Shown piece after piece: positions 11,853 through 22,817 of a stretch of 64,000 bases of DNA. Numbering within the stretch: the first letter of the stretch is position 1; each line of letters begins with the position of its first letter. The notes beneath the pieces are model-generated. The model did no database searches. It saw only the letters and a program-made list of their open reading frames with translations, and was not told the DNA's origin. Position numbers and translations under genes: made by a program. This stretch comes from Triticum aestivum (Eukaryota > Streptophyta > Magnoliopsida > Poales > Poaceae), in contig NC_057811.1 of assembly GCF_018294505.1 (NCBI RefSeq), positions 405,721,652-405,785,651 on the forward strand. The letters run 5' to 3'.

Positions 11853-11912
11853 TGTTGGGGAACATAGTAATTCAAAATTTTCCTACAATCACGCAAGATC
11901 TATCAAGGAGAT
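11853..11912 (-). repeat. 5' LTR of the old Angela-type element, first segment
   Basis: These sixty bases begin at the LTR edge (tgttggggaacatag on the plus strand). They are separated from the remainder, which resumes at 29825, by the Maximus-like insertion. Rejoining the two segments restores a continuous Angela-type LTR. Confidence 0.85.
11908..11912. repeat. Target site duplication, left copy (gagat)
   Basis: The five bases gagat precede the TG of the Maximus-like 5' LTR. The same five bases follow the CA of its 3' LTR at 29820-29824. A perfect 5-base duplication is what copia integrase leaves. Confidence 0.92.
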
Positions 11913-12250
11913 TGTAAGGGCATATTTATCCCTTAGTTGTTTTGGTGATTGATGACAATGCTTTTGCGGACTAATCGTGTGCATGGAGTATTTCAGACAT
12001 ATCATGACTAGGCACAAGACGATTTGGTGCCCCTCGAAGACTATTGAAGACGACGTTTCTCTATGTTTCTTTTTGGTGGATTTGAGTCATAGGAAAGCCG
12101 TACTATTAAGAGGGGGTCTGCTTTGGAAAGGTTTGGGTGGAATCATCACGTACACGTCTACTCCTTTTGCACCGCCTTTCCTTTGGCTCTTTGGAGCATC
12201 CTCCGTCTCTCCGTGTCTTTGCAAAATGAAGGACTCCTAGTGTTGCTGAT

Positions 12251-12840
12251 CTGGGGCACGCGGTAGTACTGCTCTACAGAACGGTAGTACCGCGGGGCCT
12301 TGCGGTAGTACCGGCCGTAGGCGCGGTAGTACCGCTCCTTGGGAGCGGTAGTACCGTGGCCTCAGGCCAGGTGCTGCTGCTAGTGCGATAGTAGGGGCGG
12401 ATATAATTTTTTACATCTGCGCCCTACGCGGTAGTACCGCTCCTTGGGCGCGGTAGTACCGTGCGCTCTGGCCAGGCTCAGCAGCATGAGTGGTAGTAGG
12501 GGCGGATGTAATTTTTTTACATCCTCGCCCTACGCGGTAGTACCGCTCCAGGTTTGCGATACTACCGTGTCAAATTTTTGCACATACCCCAACACAGCAG
12601 AAGTTGCCACGGATGTATTTTTATATATCCGTGCCTTCCCAAATCTGGACTATCCCTGCCTTGCGGTAGTACCGCAAGGGGGAGCGGTAGTACCGCGCCA
12701 GCGGTTCTACCGCCCTCTGCTTCATCGCATTAGGGCTGCTTTAGACTCTGCTGCATGGGCGGTAGTACCGCAATGCCTGCGGTAGTACCGTATGCCCTAG
12801 CGGTAGTACCGTGTCTCCGGTGCGGTAGTACCGCGCTTCG
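12251..12840 (+). repeat. Array of GGTAGTACC dyad motifs in the 5' LTR
   Basis: About thirteen exact copies of ggtagtaccg, plus several near copies, lie in about 590 bases just upstream of the TATA box. Each extended copy, gcggtagtaccgc, is an odd palindrome (GCGGTA, central G, TACCGC). Spacing is irregular. The position upstream of the promoter fits protein-binding sites, which is inference. Confidence 0.8.
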
Positions 12841-12881
12841 CAGGCTGTTTTGGTGGATAACGGTGGGATTTGTTCTTCCAC

Positions 12882-12889
12882 TATATAAG
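12882..12889 (+). promoter_or_regulatory. TATA box in the 5' LTR of the Maximus-like element
   Basis: The sequence tatataag lies just downstream of the dyad-motif array. The matching place in the 3' LTR (23805-23812) reads tatataaa. Confidence 0.65.
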
Positions 12890-13611
12890 GGGAGTCTTCT
12901 TCTCCGAGTTGACCACCTCTTCCATCCCCAAGCTCCATTGTTGCTCCAAGCTCCATTTTTGCCCAATCTCTCTCCCTAGCCAATCAAACTTGTTGATTCT
13001 TTAGGGATTGGTTGAGAAGGCCCCGATCTACACTTCCACCAAGAGAAATTTGATTCCCCCCACTAATCCTTTGCGGATCTTGTTACTCTTGGGTGTTTGA
13101 GCACACTAGACGGTTGAGGTCAACGTGGAGCCATATTCCATTGTGGTGAAGCTTCGTGGTGTCGTTGGGAGCCTCCAATTAAGTTGTGGAGATAGCCCCA
13201 ACCTTGTTTGTAAAGGTCTGGTCGCTGCCTCCAAGGGTACCAATAGTGGAATCACGACATCTCGCATTGTGTGAGGGCGTGAGGAGAATACGGTGGCCTT
13301 AGTGGCTTCTTGGGGAGCATTGTGCCTCCACACCGCTCCAACGGAGACGTACTTCCCCTCAAAAGGAAGGAACTTCGGTAACACATCCTCGTCTTCACCG
13401 GCTCCACTCTTGGTTATCTCGTGCCTTTACTTGTGCAAGCTTATTTGTGTTATATCCCTTGCTTGCTTGTTGTTGTTGCATCATATAGGTTGCTCACCTA
13501 GTTGCATATCTAGACAACCTACTTTGATGCAAAGTTTAAATTGGTAAAAAAGCTAAAAATTGTTAGTTGCCTATTCACCCCCCTCTAGTCAACTATATCG
13601 ATCCTTTCAAT

Positions 13612-13629
13612 TGGTATCAGAGCCTCGTC
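13612..13629 (+). other. Primer binding site of the Maximus-like element
   Basis: The sequence TGGTATCAGAGCCTCGTC begins two bases after the 5' LTR. This is the classical plant copia site complementary to the 3' end of initiator methionine tRNA. Confidence 0.92.
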
Positions 13630-13660
13630 TCTTTATTAAGGACTTTGCCGTCCGAAGAGT

Positions 13661-16226
13661 ATGGTTGACACCGTAGACGGTGGGGAGGAGCACTCCGGTG
13701 TGAATCCGGTCTCGTCTACGGCCGATGGGGGAACCGCGGTCTCTCGTGAGGAATTCAATGTGGCTTTGGACATATTGAAAACCTCCATGACGACCGAGGT
13801 TGAAAGCATGTTTAATAAATTCTTAGAAGGGCTTAAACTATCTACCGCACCGATGAAAGTGGGTGATCCCACTAACAAGGTGACGGATGCTAACTCCGAC
13901 AAGGGGGAAGCTACTAGTGAAAAGGCTCCTTCTTCTAGTGGTAAAAATGGCAACGACATCTTTGCCCATGTGGAACCTCCGCTTACTTATGGTGGACCGA
14001 TTCCTTCCACTCATTTCAATCATGCCGGTCCTCCCCCTAAGATTGTGAAAAATGAGGACTTTGATTCTTGGGCTTATCGCTTTAAGCATCATTTAAACCA
14101 TGTTAATACTAATCTTTGGAGAATCATTGAAGAAGGTTTTTATCCGCATGACCGAAGCAACTTCACCCCTAGAGAAGCCGCGGATAATCAATTCAATGAG
14201 AATGCTCTCTTCATCATCCAAGATGCAATTCCACCCGAAGATCTTGCTCATCTCCGGCCATTCACCGTGGCCAAGGATGCTTGGCGCCATGTTGTGTCCC
14301 TCTACAGGGGAAGCGCAAGCATTCAACGCTCCAACTATGAAGTGGTGCAAGATGAAGCCGATGAGCTTGCAATGAAAGAAGATGAAGAACCTCGTGAGCT
14401 TTATCGGAGATTAACTACTCTCGCGATCTCACTCCGAGACCATGGGAGCAAGGATACGGATGACAATTGGATCAAGCGCAAATTTCCTCAAGGCCATGAT
14501 GCCTTACCACAAGGCCATGTCCTCCGTCATTCGTCAAAGGCCGGATTTCCACACCTTGCCCTCAAATGAAGTGTTGGATGAGTTTGTGGCTATGAGTATC
14601 TTGGACAAGACCGCCGACAATGCGGTGTTACGTTCTCAGAGAGCAAAGAAGCCCAACCTTGCCTTGAAGGCCAAGGTTAGTGTGGAAGAAGAGGACGAAG
14701 AGGAAGAAGAGGAGAGCAATCCTGAAGATACAAAGTATGCTTATCATGAACACGTGGCTCTTGCTTCAAGGCAATTTTGGAGTAAGAAGAACACAAGACC
14801 CAACTTCAACAAGAACACCTCAAGTGGCGCGAAGGTCAAGCAACGAGTGAGGACTTGCTATAATTGTGGCAATGTGAGCCACTTTGTTGCGGAATGCCCT
14901 TATGAGAAGAGGGAAAACAATGGTGGAAAGCTCATCCGAAAAGACAAGGCCAAGTCCTTCCCCAACAAGAGCAACTTCACCAAGAAGACTCCTCCCAAGG
15001 GGTTGGTGGCACAAGAAGAGTACAATGAGGATGATGATGATGATGAAGACAGTGAGTCGGTTGCCATGGCCTCCATTGCCATTGCGACAACTCCACGGGT
15101 GTCTCTCTTCGACTCACCCAATGAGAACATCACCGCCAAGTGCCTCATGGCTAAAGCCACCAACAAGGTAACCCCCAACATCAAAACTACCATCATTAAT
15201 AATCCTTCTTTGACGGATTGCATTGATGAACATGAGGGGTCTAATGTGGAGGAGAATGAATTTGAGTCTTTTATGAGTAAACTCAAGGGTAAATCCAAGA
15301 AGCACTTCGTTGCTCTCTTGGAACAACTTGGTGAAGCCAATGACATGATCGAGGCTCACGAAGATACCATCTCTAAGATGGAGGGGCATAGTCGTGACTA
15401 TGCCGATGAGATTTCGGATCTTTCCAATGCTCTTGAGGAAGAGCGAGGTCTTCGTTTGGCTCTTGAGGAGTCATACAACGATGACCACGCTAAATTAAAG
15501 AAAGATCTTGATCATGCTCTTGTTGTATCTCGTGTGCTAAACTCCGAGAAGGCCAAGCTTGGGGTTGATCTTGCTAGACTCAAGGAGGAGTTTGATTTAC
15601 TTGACAAGGCTCACAAGGTCTTGAAGGGTGCTCATGCTAGCCTCAAAGAGTCTCATGATCAACTCCAAGTAAAGCTAACCAAGGAGAAAGCCACTTTTCC
15701 TCATATGGTCTTAATTGATAATGCAAATGCTACTAACCCGTGTTGTGAGCATGTGCATCTTGTTGAGGAGAATGCAAAGTTGAAGGAGCAACTTGAGAAA
15801 GGCCTTGTGTCATGCATACAAGGTGAGAAGAATCTCAACGACCTTTTGAGCAATCAAAAGGAAGTTGTGGCCAAGGAAGGGATTGGGTTCGCACCCAAGT
15901 CCAAGAACAAGAAGAAGAATGACAAGGCCAAACGACCTCCTCCTCTCAAGCAAACCTTTGTGAAGGAGGGAGAGGGTGCTTCTAAGGAGAAGAAGAAGAA
16001 CAATGTGAAGGGTAGTGATGCCAAGAAGGGCAATGCTACCCCTCCCAACAAAGCCGGCGACTTTAACCCTTCTTATGAGTTATGTCGTGCTAGTGATGGA
16101 CATGTTTATGCCAAATTTGTTGGTTCTCCTTATGAGTACATTGAATGGTCTATTTGGGTTCCTAAGACCCTTGTTACTAACATCAAAGGACCCATTACAA
16201 AATGGGTACCTAAAACCAAGCATTGA
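13661..16226 (+). pseudogene. Gag of the Maximus-like element (frameshifted)
   Basis: Gag starts MVDTVDGGEEH and runs through a UBN2-type capsid region (DFDSWAYRFKHHL, DAWRHVVSLYRG) to a frameshift near 14480-14570. It then continues in another frame to 16226. The second part holds a CCHC zinc knuckle CYNCGNVSHFVAEC at about 14857-14898, acidic and lysine-rich stretches, and a long coiled-coil region (about 15280-15850) rich in leucine, lysine and glutamate. A long C-terminal coiled coil in gag is typical of SIRE/Maximus elements. It ends in a stop just before the pol frame. That gag-pol boundary stop may be natural in this lineage, whereas the frameshift near 14.5 kb is probably damage. Confidence 0.88.
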
Positions 16227-16236
16227 TCTCTTGTAG

Positions 16237-19200
16237 GTGTTTGCTTCCGGTGGGGGATCATGGTTGCTCGATAGTGGAGCCACTAATCATATGACCGGAA
16301 GCAAGGACTTGGTGGTGGACGTACACAAGATTCCATCTATGCCCACCAATGTCGAGTGGGGTGATGCCTCGTCCTCTAAGGTATTGGGACTTGGCAAGGT
16401 TGTCATTTCTCATGATCTCACGATCGAGAAGGTCATGCTTGTTGAGTCCCTTGCATACAATTTACTTTCCGTTCGTCAACTTGCACTCATGGGCTTTGCC
16501 ACTTTCTTTGATATTGATACCGTGGCCCTCTTGTGGAGCAAGACTCTTAAAGTAGCCTTTGTTGGGCATGTCGAGAACGGTCTCTATGTGATTAACTTTT
16601 CGGAGCGACCCACTAAGACCGCGACATGCCTAATGGCTAAAGTTGACGTGGGATGGCTTTGGCATCGCCGTTTAGCCCATGTCAATATGAGATCTTTGCA
16701 AAGTCTTCTCAAGGGGGACCATGTCCGTGGACTAACAAATGTTAGTTTTGCTAAAGATCGTGCTTGCAGTGCTTGTATCAAAGGAAAGCTACATGAAAAG
16801 GCTCACCCTCCCACGACTATCATTTACTCGAAGAGGCCTTTGGAGCTCCTTCACTTGGATCTCTTTGGGCCTCCATCCTTTGATAGTCTTGGGGGTAGAA
16901 TGTATTGCTTGGTGATTGTGGATGATTATTCGAGATACACTTGGGTATATTTCTTCAAGAGGAAGAGTGAGACCCAACAAACCGTCATTGACTTTGCAAA
17001 TGAAGCTCAACGTCAACACAATGCAAAGATCTTGACAATAAGAAGTGACAACGGCACCGAGTTCAAGAACTACACCTTGGATGAGTTTCTTAGTGATGAG
17101 GGGATCAAGCATCAATATTCCGCACCATACACCCCTCAACAAAATGGTGTAGCAGAGAGGAAGAACCGGATGTTGATGGATGCGGCAAGGACCATGATGG
17201 CGGAGTTCAAATTTCCTTACAACTTTTGGGCCGAAGCCATCCACACCGCGTGTCATGCATCCAATCGGCTCTACCTCCGCAAGGCTTGAACAAGACTCCA
17301 TATGAGATACTCACCGGTAACAAGCCCAACCTCAAGTACTTCCGGGTGTTCGGTGTAAGTGTTTCATTCTCAAGAAAGGTGTTCGTTTGTCTAAATTTGA
17401 GGCTAGAGCTCAAGAGGGCATATTTGTTGGTTATGCTACAAACTCTCATGCTTACCGTGTCCTCAATAAGTCCACGGGACTTATTGAGGAGACATGTAAC
17501 ATGGAGTTTGATGAGAATAACGGCTCCCAAGTGGAGCAAAGTTGTACTTGTGATGTAGGTGATGAAATTCCTCCTCAAGCCATAAGAAGAATGGGTGTTG
17601 GCTTTATCCTACCCATTGAGGAACCCCTTGTGGCCGAAGGAGAAGGACAATGTTCCACTCAAGTGGAACCGTCACCAACTCAAGACCCACACGCTTCCGA
17701 AGAACAAAGTGAAGGCCCTCAACCAAATGAATAAGATCAAGGGCAAGATCAACCTCAAGATGGTGATGAATCGCCAAGTGATGCTCAAGGTCAAGTTCTC
17801 TCCACCGAGCTAGTTCAAGATCAAGAACAAGCTCAAGATGACGCTCAAGATGATCAAGTTTCCGCTCCTCAACTCACTCCTGAAGAGGGATTAGAGCATC
17901 GTGCCGCTAAGATTGCATCCAAGCTATCCACCAAAGATCATCTCATGACAAATGTGCTTGGAAGATTAAGAAAAGGGATAAGCACTCGTAGACAATTAGC
18001 AAACTATTGTGAACATCATGCGTTTGTCTCTTGTGTTGAACCCCAAAAGGTCTATGAGGCGCTCAAGGATCCAGTTTGACATAATGCCATGCATGAAGAA
18101 CTCAACAACTTCGAGCACAACAAGGTGTGGAGATTGGTGCCAAGGCCAACGGGGAACCATAATGTCATTGGAACGAAGTGGATATTCAAGAACAAGCAAG
18201 ATGCTCATGGAATTATCATTCGCAACAAGGCTCGTTTGGTAGCACAAGGCTACTCCCAAGTCGAGGGTATCGACTACGGTGAAACCTTTGCTCCCGTTGC
18301 TCGCCTTGAATCCATTCACATGTTGATTGCTTATGCTTCTCATCATAACTTTAAGTTGCAACAAATGAATGTGAAGAGTGCTTTTCTTAATGGTCCTATT
18401 AATGAGTTGGTATATGTCAAACAACCCCCCGGGTTCGAGGATCCCTATTTCCCCGATCATGTGTATCAACTAGATAAAGGCACTCTATGACCTTAAGTAA
18501 GCCCCACGTGCGTGGTATGACCACCTTACCGAGTTGTTGCAAGATCGTGGTTTTGAAATTGGGAAAATCAACCCCACTCTTTTTACTAAGAAGGTCAAAA
18601 GGGAGTTGTTTGTGTGCCAACTATATGTTGATGATATTATCTTTGGTTCCCCTAACAAAGCTTTCAATGAGGAATTTGCCGCACTTATGACCTCCAAGTT
18701 CAAGATGTCCATGATGGGAGAGTTGAAGTTCTTTCTCGGGTTCGAAGTCAAGCAACGAAGATAAGGAACCTTCATCAACCAAGCCAAATACACTCAAGAC
18801 ATGCTTAAGAGATTCAAGCTAAATGATGTCAAGCCGGCTTCCACTCCAATGCCCGTCAAATGCCAACTTGACATAGATCCCAATGGTAAAGCGGTGGATC
18901 AAAAGGTATATCGCTCCATGATTGGCTCCTTGCTTTACCTTTGTGCATCTAGACCGGATATCATGTTGAGTGTGGGAATTTGTGCACGGTTTCAAGCCGC
19001 ACCTAAGGAAAGCCACTTTGTGGCGGTCAAGCGAATCTTTCGATATTTGGCTCATACCCCAAACTTTGGCTTATGGTATCCAAGAGGATCTAACTTCAAC
19101 CTTGTGGGCTATTCGGACTCCGATTGGGCGGGAGACAAAGTGGATAGGAAGTCCACTTCCGGAGGGTGCCAATTCTTGGTTGCTCTTTGGTGAGTTGGTC

Positions 19201-19576
19201 TTCCAAGAAGCAAAGTTGTGTGTCTCTCTCGTCCACCGAAGCGGAGTATGTGGCTGCCGGTAGTTGTTGTGCACAACTTCTATGGATGAGGCAAACTTTA
19301 AAGGATTACGGTGTCATTTGTGACAAAGTGCCTCTTTGGTGTGATAATGAAAGTGCCATCGAGATTTCTCTCAACCCAGTTCAACACTTCAAGACGAAGC
19401 ATATTGAGATTCGGTATCACTTCATCCGGGATCACATTAGGCAAGGGGAGATCGAGCTCAACTATGTCAACACTCATGATAACCTTGCAGATATTTTCAC
19501 GAAGCCCTTGGATGAAGCAAGATTTCACGATTTAAGGCATGAACTAAATATCATTGATTCGAGCAATGTTGCTTGA
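16237..19576 (+). pseudogene. Pol of the Maximus-like element (protease, integrase, RT, RNase H; broken)
   Basis: Protease (WLLDSGATNHM), GAG-pre-integrase (LWHRRLAHVN, CSACIKGK) and integrase (HLDLFGP, RSDNGTEF, NGVAERKNR) are in one frame to 17289. A frameshift follows, then the integrase C-terminus (17387-17734). RT comes in pieces: [11 protein letters not shown] and [10 protein letters not shown] at 18089-18490, then LYVDDIIFGS at 18534-18764. RNase H (YSDSDWAGD, WSSKKQSCVSLSSTEAEY, NLADIFTKPLD) ends at 19576. At least four frame changes or stops are present, so no full polyprotein can be made. Catalytic motifs remain recognisable, so decay is moderate. Confidence 0.9.
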
Positions 19577-20362
19577 ACCCTTGCACACCCCACCATACTC
19601 AACTTGTTATCTTGTTTAGGTGTAGGCATGGACATAGGGGGAGTGTTGTTCTCTCAATGAACTCTCCCTCCCCCATTATACATAAATTGATCAACTCTTT
19701 CACATTAGCCATTGTTGATGGTACTTGTGCTTCAAAGACAAGTTTTGGTCATGGGCCCAAGGATAATTCTTCGCGGTGCCATACCAATTGACTCAAACAT
19801 AGGTGGCTTCGGCCACCGCCCTCTCTTTGGAGAGGTTGTGTTGCGTGTTTAGTCCTTGGTGTCTATTGCCTTTCCTTCTTCGTGCCGAGCTTGCGTGTGT
19901 TGTCTCATGGGTTAGCTCTTTGGTGTGTCCGTTTGCTTGAAGGTTGCATTGGAAAGGCCCTTTTCTTCTCTGTTTTTGAAACTTGCATTTTCATGGGCAC
20001 ACGGTACTACCGCGGCTTGCCACGATACTACCGCAGGAGCTGCACACGGTACTACCGCACCCAGCACGACAGTAATTTTTTACTGTCGCTGGAGGAGCGG
20101 TACTACCGCCCACGGTGCGGTACTTCCGCCCGGGCGGTACTACCGCGATGACACGCGGTACTACCGTGCAGTTGCGAGCACGTGGGGGTTAAGAGCAGGC
20201 AGGGGGAGTTCCAACTCCCCCATACCCATTCAACTCTTTTTCTCCATGCCGTCTCTCTCTCCTGCCCAAGAACGGCGCCGGAGAACCTCGCCGGATCTCT
20301 GTCTCCGGCCGCTCTCCTCGCATTCCGTCCGGTGGGATCGTTCCCCACCACATCCTCTTGCC
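19577..20362 (+). other. Spacer between pol and the extra ORF, with promoter-leader character
   Basis: No gene is seen. It holds the first part of the GGTACTACC array (from 19999) and a perfect poly-T hairpin at 20061-20092. A CT- and C-rich stretch at about 20200-20360 resembles a plant 5' leader and runs into the start codon at 20363. It may supply a separate promoter for the extra ORF, which is inference. Confidence 0.5.
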
Positions 20363-20800
20363 ATGGAACAAGGTTTCTCCCCAAATCCCTCTCTCTTTGG
20401 TTCGTTCTTTCGTTTCTAGGTTTTTGGGGAGATGCATGTTGTTCTTGAGATTTTAGGCCAAATCTTTGCAAGAGTAGGATGTACGAGAGTAGTAATGCGT
20501 AGAATTGGTACTTGGTATGTTGCCCCTTGGTAGATTTGATTAACCGTAGTACCGCTTCGTTGTCACGGTTGTGCTCAGATCCGTTTGTGGTTCGGATCTG
20601 GCCCCGTGCGGTACTACCGCACCACCCTTGCGGTACTACCGCTCCTCAGGAGTGGTACTACCGCGCGAGGCGCAACACTAAAATTTTACTTTCGCTCCAA
20701 GGCGTGGTACTACCGTGCCATCCTGGCGCGGTACTACCGTGACTAGGAGCGGTACTAAAGTTTTAGTTCTGCGCATACATGCGGTACTACCGTTGGTGTC
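19999..20800 (+). repeat. Array of GGTACTACC dyad motifs in the internal region
   Basis: About eleven copies of ggtactaccg lie in two clusters (about 20000-20165 and 20605-20795). The core is the reverse complement of the LTR motif, and the only difference between orientations is the central base (C here, G in the LTR). The second cluster lies inside the predicted intron of the extra ORF. Confidence 0.78.
20061..20092 (+). other. Poly-T hairpin in the internal region
   Basis: The stem cgacagtaa pairs perfectly with ttactgtcg around a four-T loop, and the outer bases ccag/ctgg extend it. It is the internal counterpart of hairpins in the LTRs that share the T loop but have a different stem sequence. 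Confidence 0.65.
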
Positions 20801-22320
20801 AAATTTCTCAAGTGGCAATTACACAATGCTAGTTCTACTTGTTTCACCTGTTTTGTTGTGGCCGTTGCATTGATCCTTCTCGCTTCTCTTGCGTGTTTTT
20901 GTGTTTTTGTGTCATAGGTGGTGGCTCCGGTGCCCATGCACGCCGTTCCAATCCCAGCCGTGACACGGGCTCCAAGCGTTTGCGCAACCAAGATGAAGCT
21001 CCAGAGGGCTCCAATGCCCCCCAACGCAGGACCAAGACCACCGCCACCAAGAACAAGGAGCCCGCCATGGGCATGGATGAGATACCCCTTGCTGAGTTTG
21101 TCACTCGAAGGAAGATCAACCCCTATGTGAGTCCTCGTGCCAACTTCAGAGGGAATGACCTATTCTGGACCAAGCAGCAGAATCTCATTTATCTGGATGT
21201 GATCAAGGCCAAGCAGAACATCTATGTGGATGTGCACTGGATTGACATGAATCATATGAGGCAGGATAAGCATCGTGCCTATTTTGGTGAGGCTCTGGAT
21301 CTGGTGGAGCAGTTTGGCATTGAGGATGTGATCTCTTTCCACTTGGACTTTGACCCTGAGATTGTGGCTCAGTTCTTTGCCTCGGTACATTTCCATCCTG
21401 TTGAGGAACGGACCATGACCTGGATGACCAATGGACAGCAGATGACTGCTACATGGAAGGACTTCATGGACTTGCTTCAGGTTCCTGATGAGGGGCTCAA
21501 CACGCCCGTTGGTGTACGCCCTCATGCCAATCCCAAGTCCGCCAACAAGAACAAGCTTCGGCCCTACTATGTTGAGAAGTTGCTTCCCAGTGGCAAGAAG
21601 GCGTGGGTGCTGAACTCATTCCTTGACATCATGTATCGCATCTTCTGGAACTCCCTCTTTCCTAGCATTGGTGACAAGGACAAAGTGCATGCCTATCTTG
21701 TGGATATGATGCTCATTTGTGAGGAGGCGCGTCATTCTCAGACGCAACCACTTGATGTCTCACATATCATGTGGTGCGAGCTTCGGTTTGCGGTGTTCAA
21801 CCGTAAGGTACCCATCTATGGACCTTACCTGTTTCTGTTGATCTCGAAGACTTGGGAGAAGCTCTATCCCGATGATGAGTTTCTTGCCCCTGACTGGACT
21901 CGTCATGAGCCCATCAAGCTCCGTGTCAAGACCCAGTGGGCCAACACTACTACCCGTGCTGAGGCAGCGGTTGGGATGGATGTGGATGAGGATGAGTTTG
22001 AGGATGAGGACAGCTCTGCTGGCTACTCGCCTTCATCTTCTGAGCCCTCTTGGGCTAAGAAGCTGAAGAACAAGATGAAGGCTCTGTTCTGCATGCAGGC
22101 CAAGGGGCAGTACAGGTCTCATGTTGCTCAGAAGGAGAGTTGCCGCCGCGATAAGCGGATCTTGAGGACGTTTGGCGAGGAGATATCCAGCGGGTCTGAG
22201 AAGCACATCATGCCAGAGGCAGAATGGATGGCGAAGCAGGGCTACAAGTGGACTAATTCTGAGGAGGACAAGGAGGAGACCATCCCCGCTGCCGAGTCTG
22301 ACAAGGAACGTGACGAGTGA
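20363..22320 (+). CDS. Extra ORF (ORF3) downstream of pol, predicted spliced, intact
   Basis: Predicted exons are 20363-20372 and 20918-22320. The tiny first exon ATGGAACAAG ends at a GT donor, and the second follows a cttttt-rich tract ending in catag. Joining them gives MEQGGGSGAHARRS in frame, 470 residues in total with no stop. Without splicing the frame is also open from 20839. The protein has a basic, low-complexity N-terminus, a central globular part (about residues 60-340; FYVDVHWIDMN-like and IPLAEFVTRRK segments) and an acidic tail ending in EED/ESDKERDE. The central part resembles the 'putative plant transposon protein' family (Pfam Transposase_32), from memory. It occupies the position of the env-like ORF in SIRE elements, but I see no signal peptide or membrane span. 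It is intact although gag-pol is broken. Its function is unknown. Confidence 0.7.
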
Positions 22321-22802
22321 TCGCTTCAGCTTGAGCCACCACTTGTGTCGTAGGTGTCCTCTCTGCCTTTTTGGTGTCTCGATGCCAAAGAGGGAGAGAG
22401 TGTAGCATTTGCGAGTTGTGTGTCGTGTTTCGTCTTATCGCTTTGCTTTCGTTCCGTTGAACCTCGTTTGCTTTGGTTTGGTTTGTGCTTGTGAGACCTT
22501 TCTATCATATGGTGTAAGACATATGCACTCTAGCGTACCTTATTGAGCCTATGCTATCTTGTGCTCTTTACTTTATGCTCTTAGTTATTATCTTTCTTAG
22601 TGTTAGCTTTATTGTTGCAAGGTATGCCTTGTCTATAAAATATAGGGGGAGTGTTGATCCTCGTATGTGTGCCGTGCAGTCCAAAGCACTTCTCTAGAGA
22701 ACACACATCTAGGGGGAGCCCGTCTATATTTTAGAGATGTGGGGTTTTCCCATGTTCTTTTTTATCTCCCTTTGTGCAAATCCCGTATTGTCATCAATCC
22801 AC
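22321..22802 (+). other. 3' untranslated region of the Maximus-like element
   Basis: This is AT-richer sequence with the phrase 'ataggggga' repeated before the polypurine tract. No gene is seen. Confidence 0.5.
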
Positions 22803-22817
22803 CAAAAAGGAGGAGAT
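22803..22817 (+). other. Polypurine tract of the Maximus-like element
   Basis: The purine run aaaaaggaggagat lies immediately upstream of the 3' LTR TG. It is the expected plus-strand priming site. Confidence 0.85.

Larger units (their letters stand above)
7564..11912 (-). mobile_element. Old, decayed Angela-type copia element (internal region and start of its 5' LTR)
   Basis: This is a second Angela-type element in the same orientation. Its coding region is broken by many frameshifts and stops. It is interrupted at 7564 by the younger element (the RNase H part and 3' LTR must lie left of the window) and at 11912 by the Maximus-like element. Its 5' LTR resumes at 29825. Reading-frame decay and lower similarity show that it is older than both insertions. 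Confidence 0.9.
11913..13609 (+). repeat. 5' LTR of the Maximus-like element
   Basis: It starts TGTAAGGGCATATTTATCC and ends ATCCTTTCA directly before the primer binding site, giving TG...CA ends. It contains a dense array of GGTAGTACC motifs, poly-T hairpins, a TATA box and a long downstream transcribed part. The 3' LTR at 22818 matches along its whole length apart from substitutions and one extra repeat unit. Confidence 0.93.

Noticed and set aside
12251..12840. CRISPR-like array of short repeats
   Set aside because: Spacing is irregular, the units are short palindromes inside a plant LTR, and no cas genes or uniform spacers exist.
20363..22320. Reading the third ORF of the copia element as an envelope protein
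   Set aside because: No signal peptide, membrane span or glycoprotein-like cysteine pattern is visible. Position alone is not enough.
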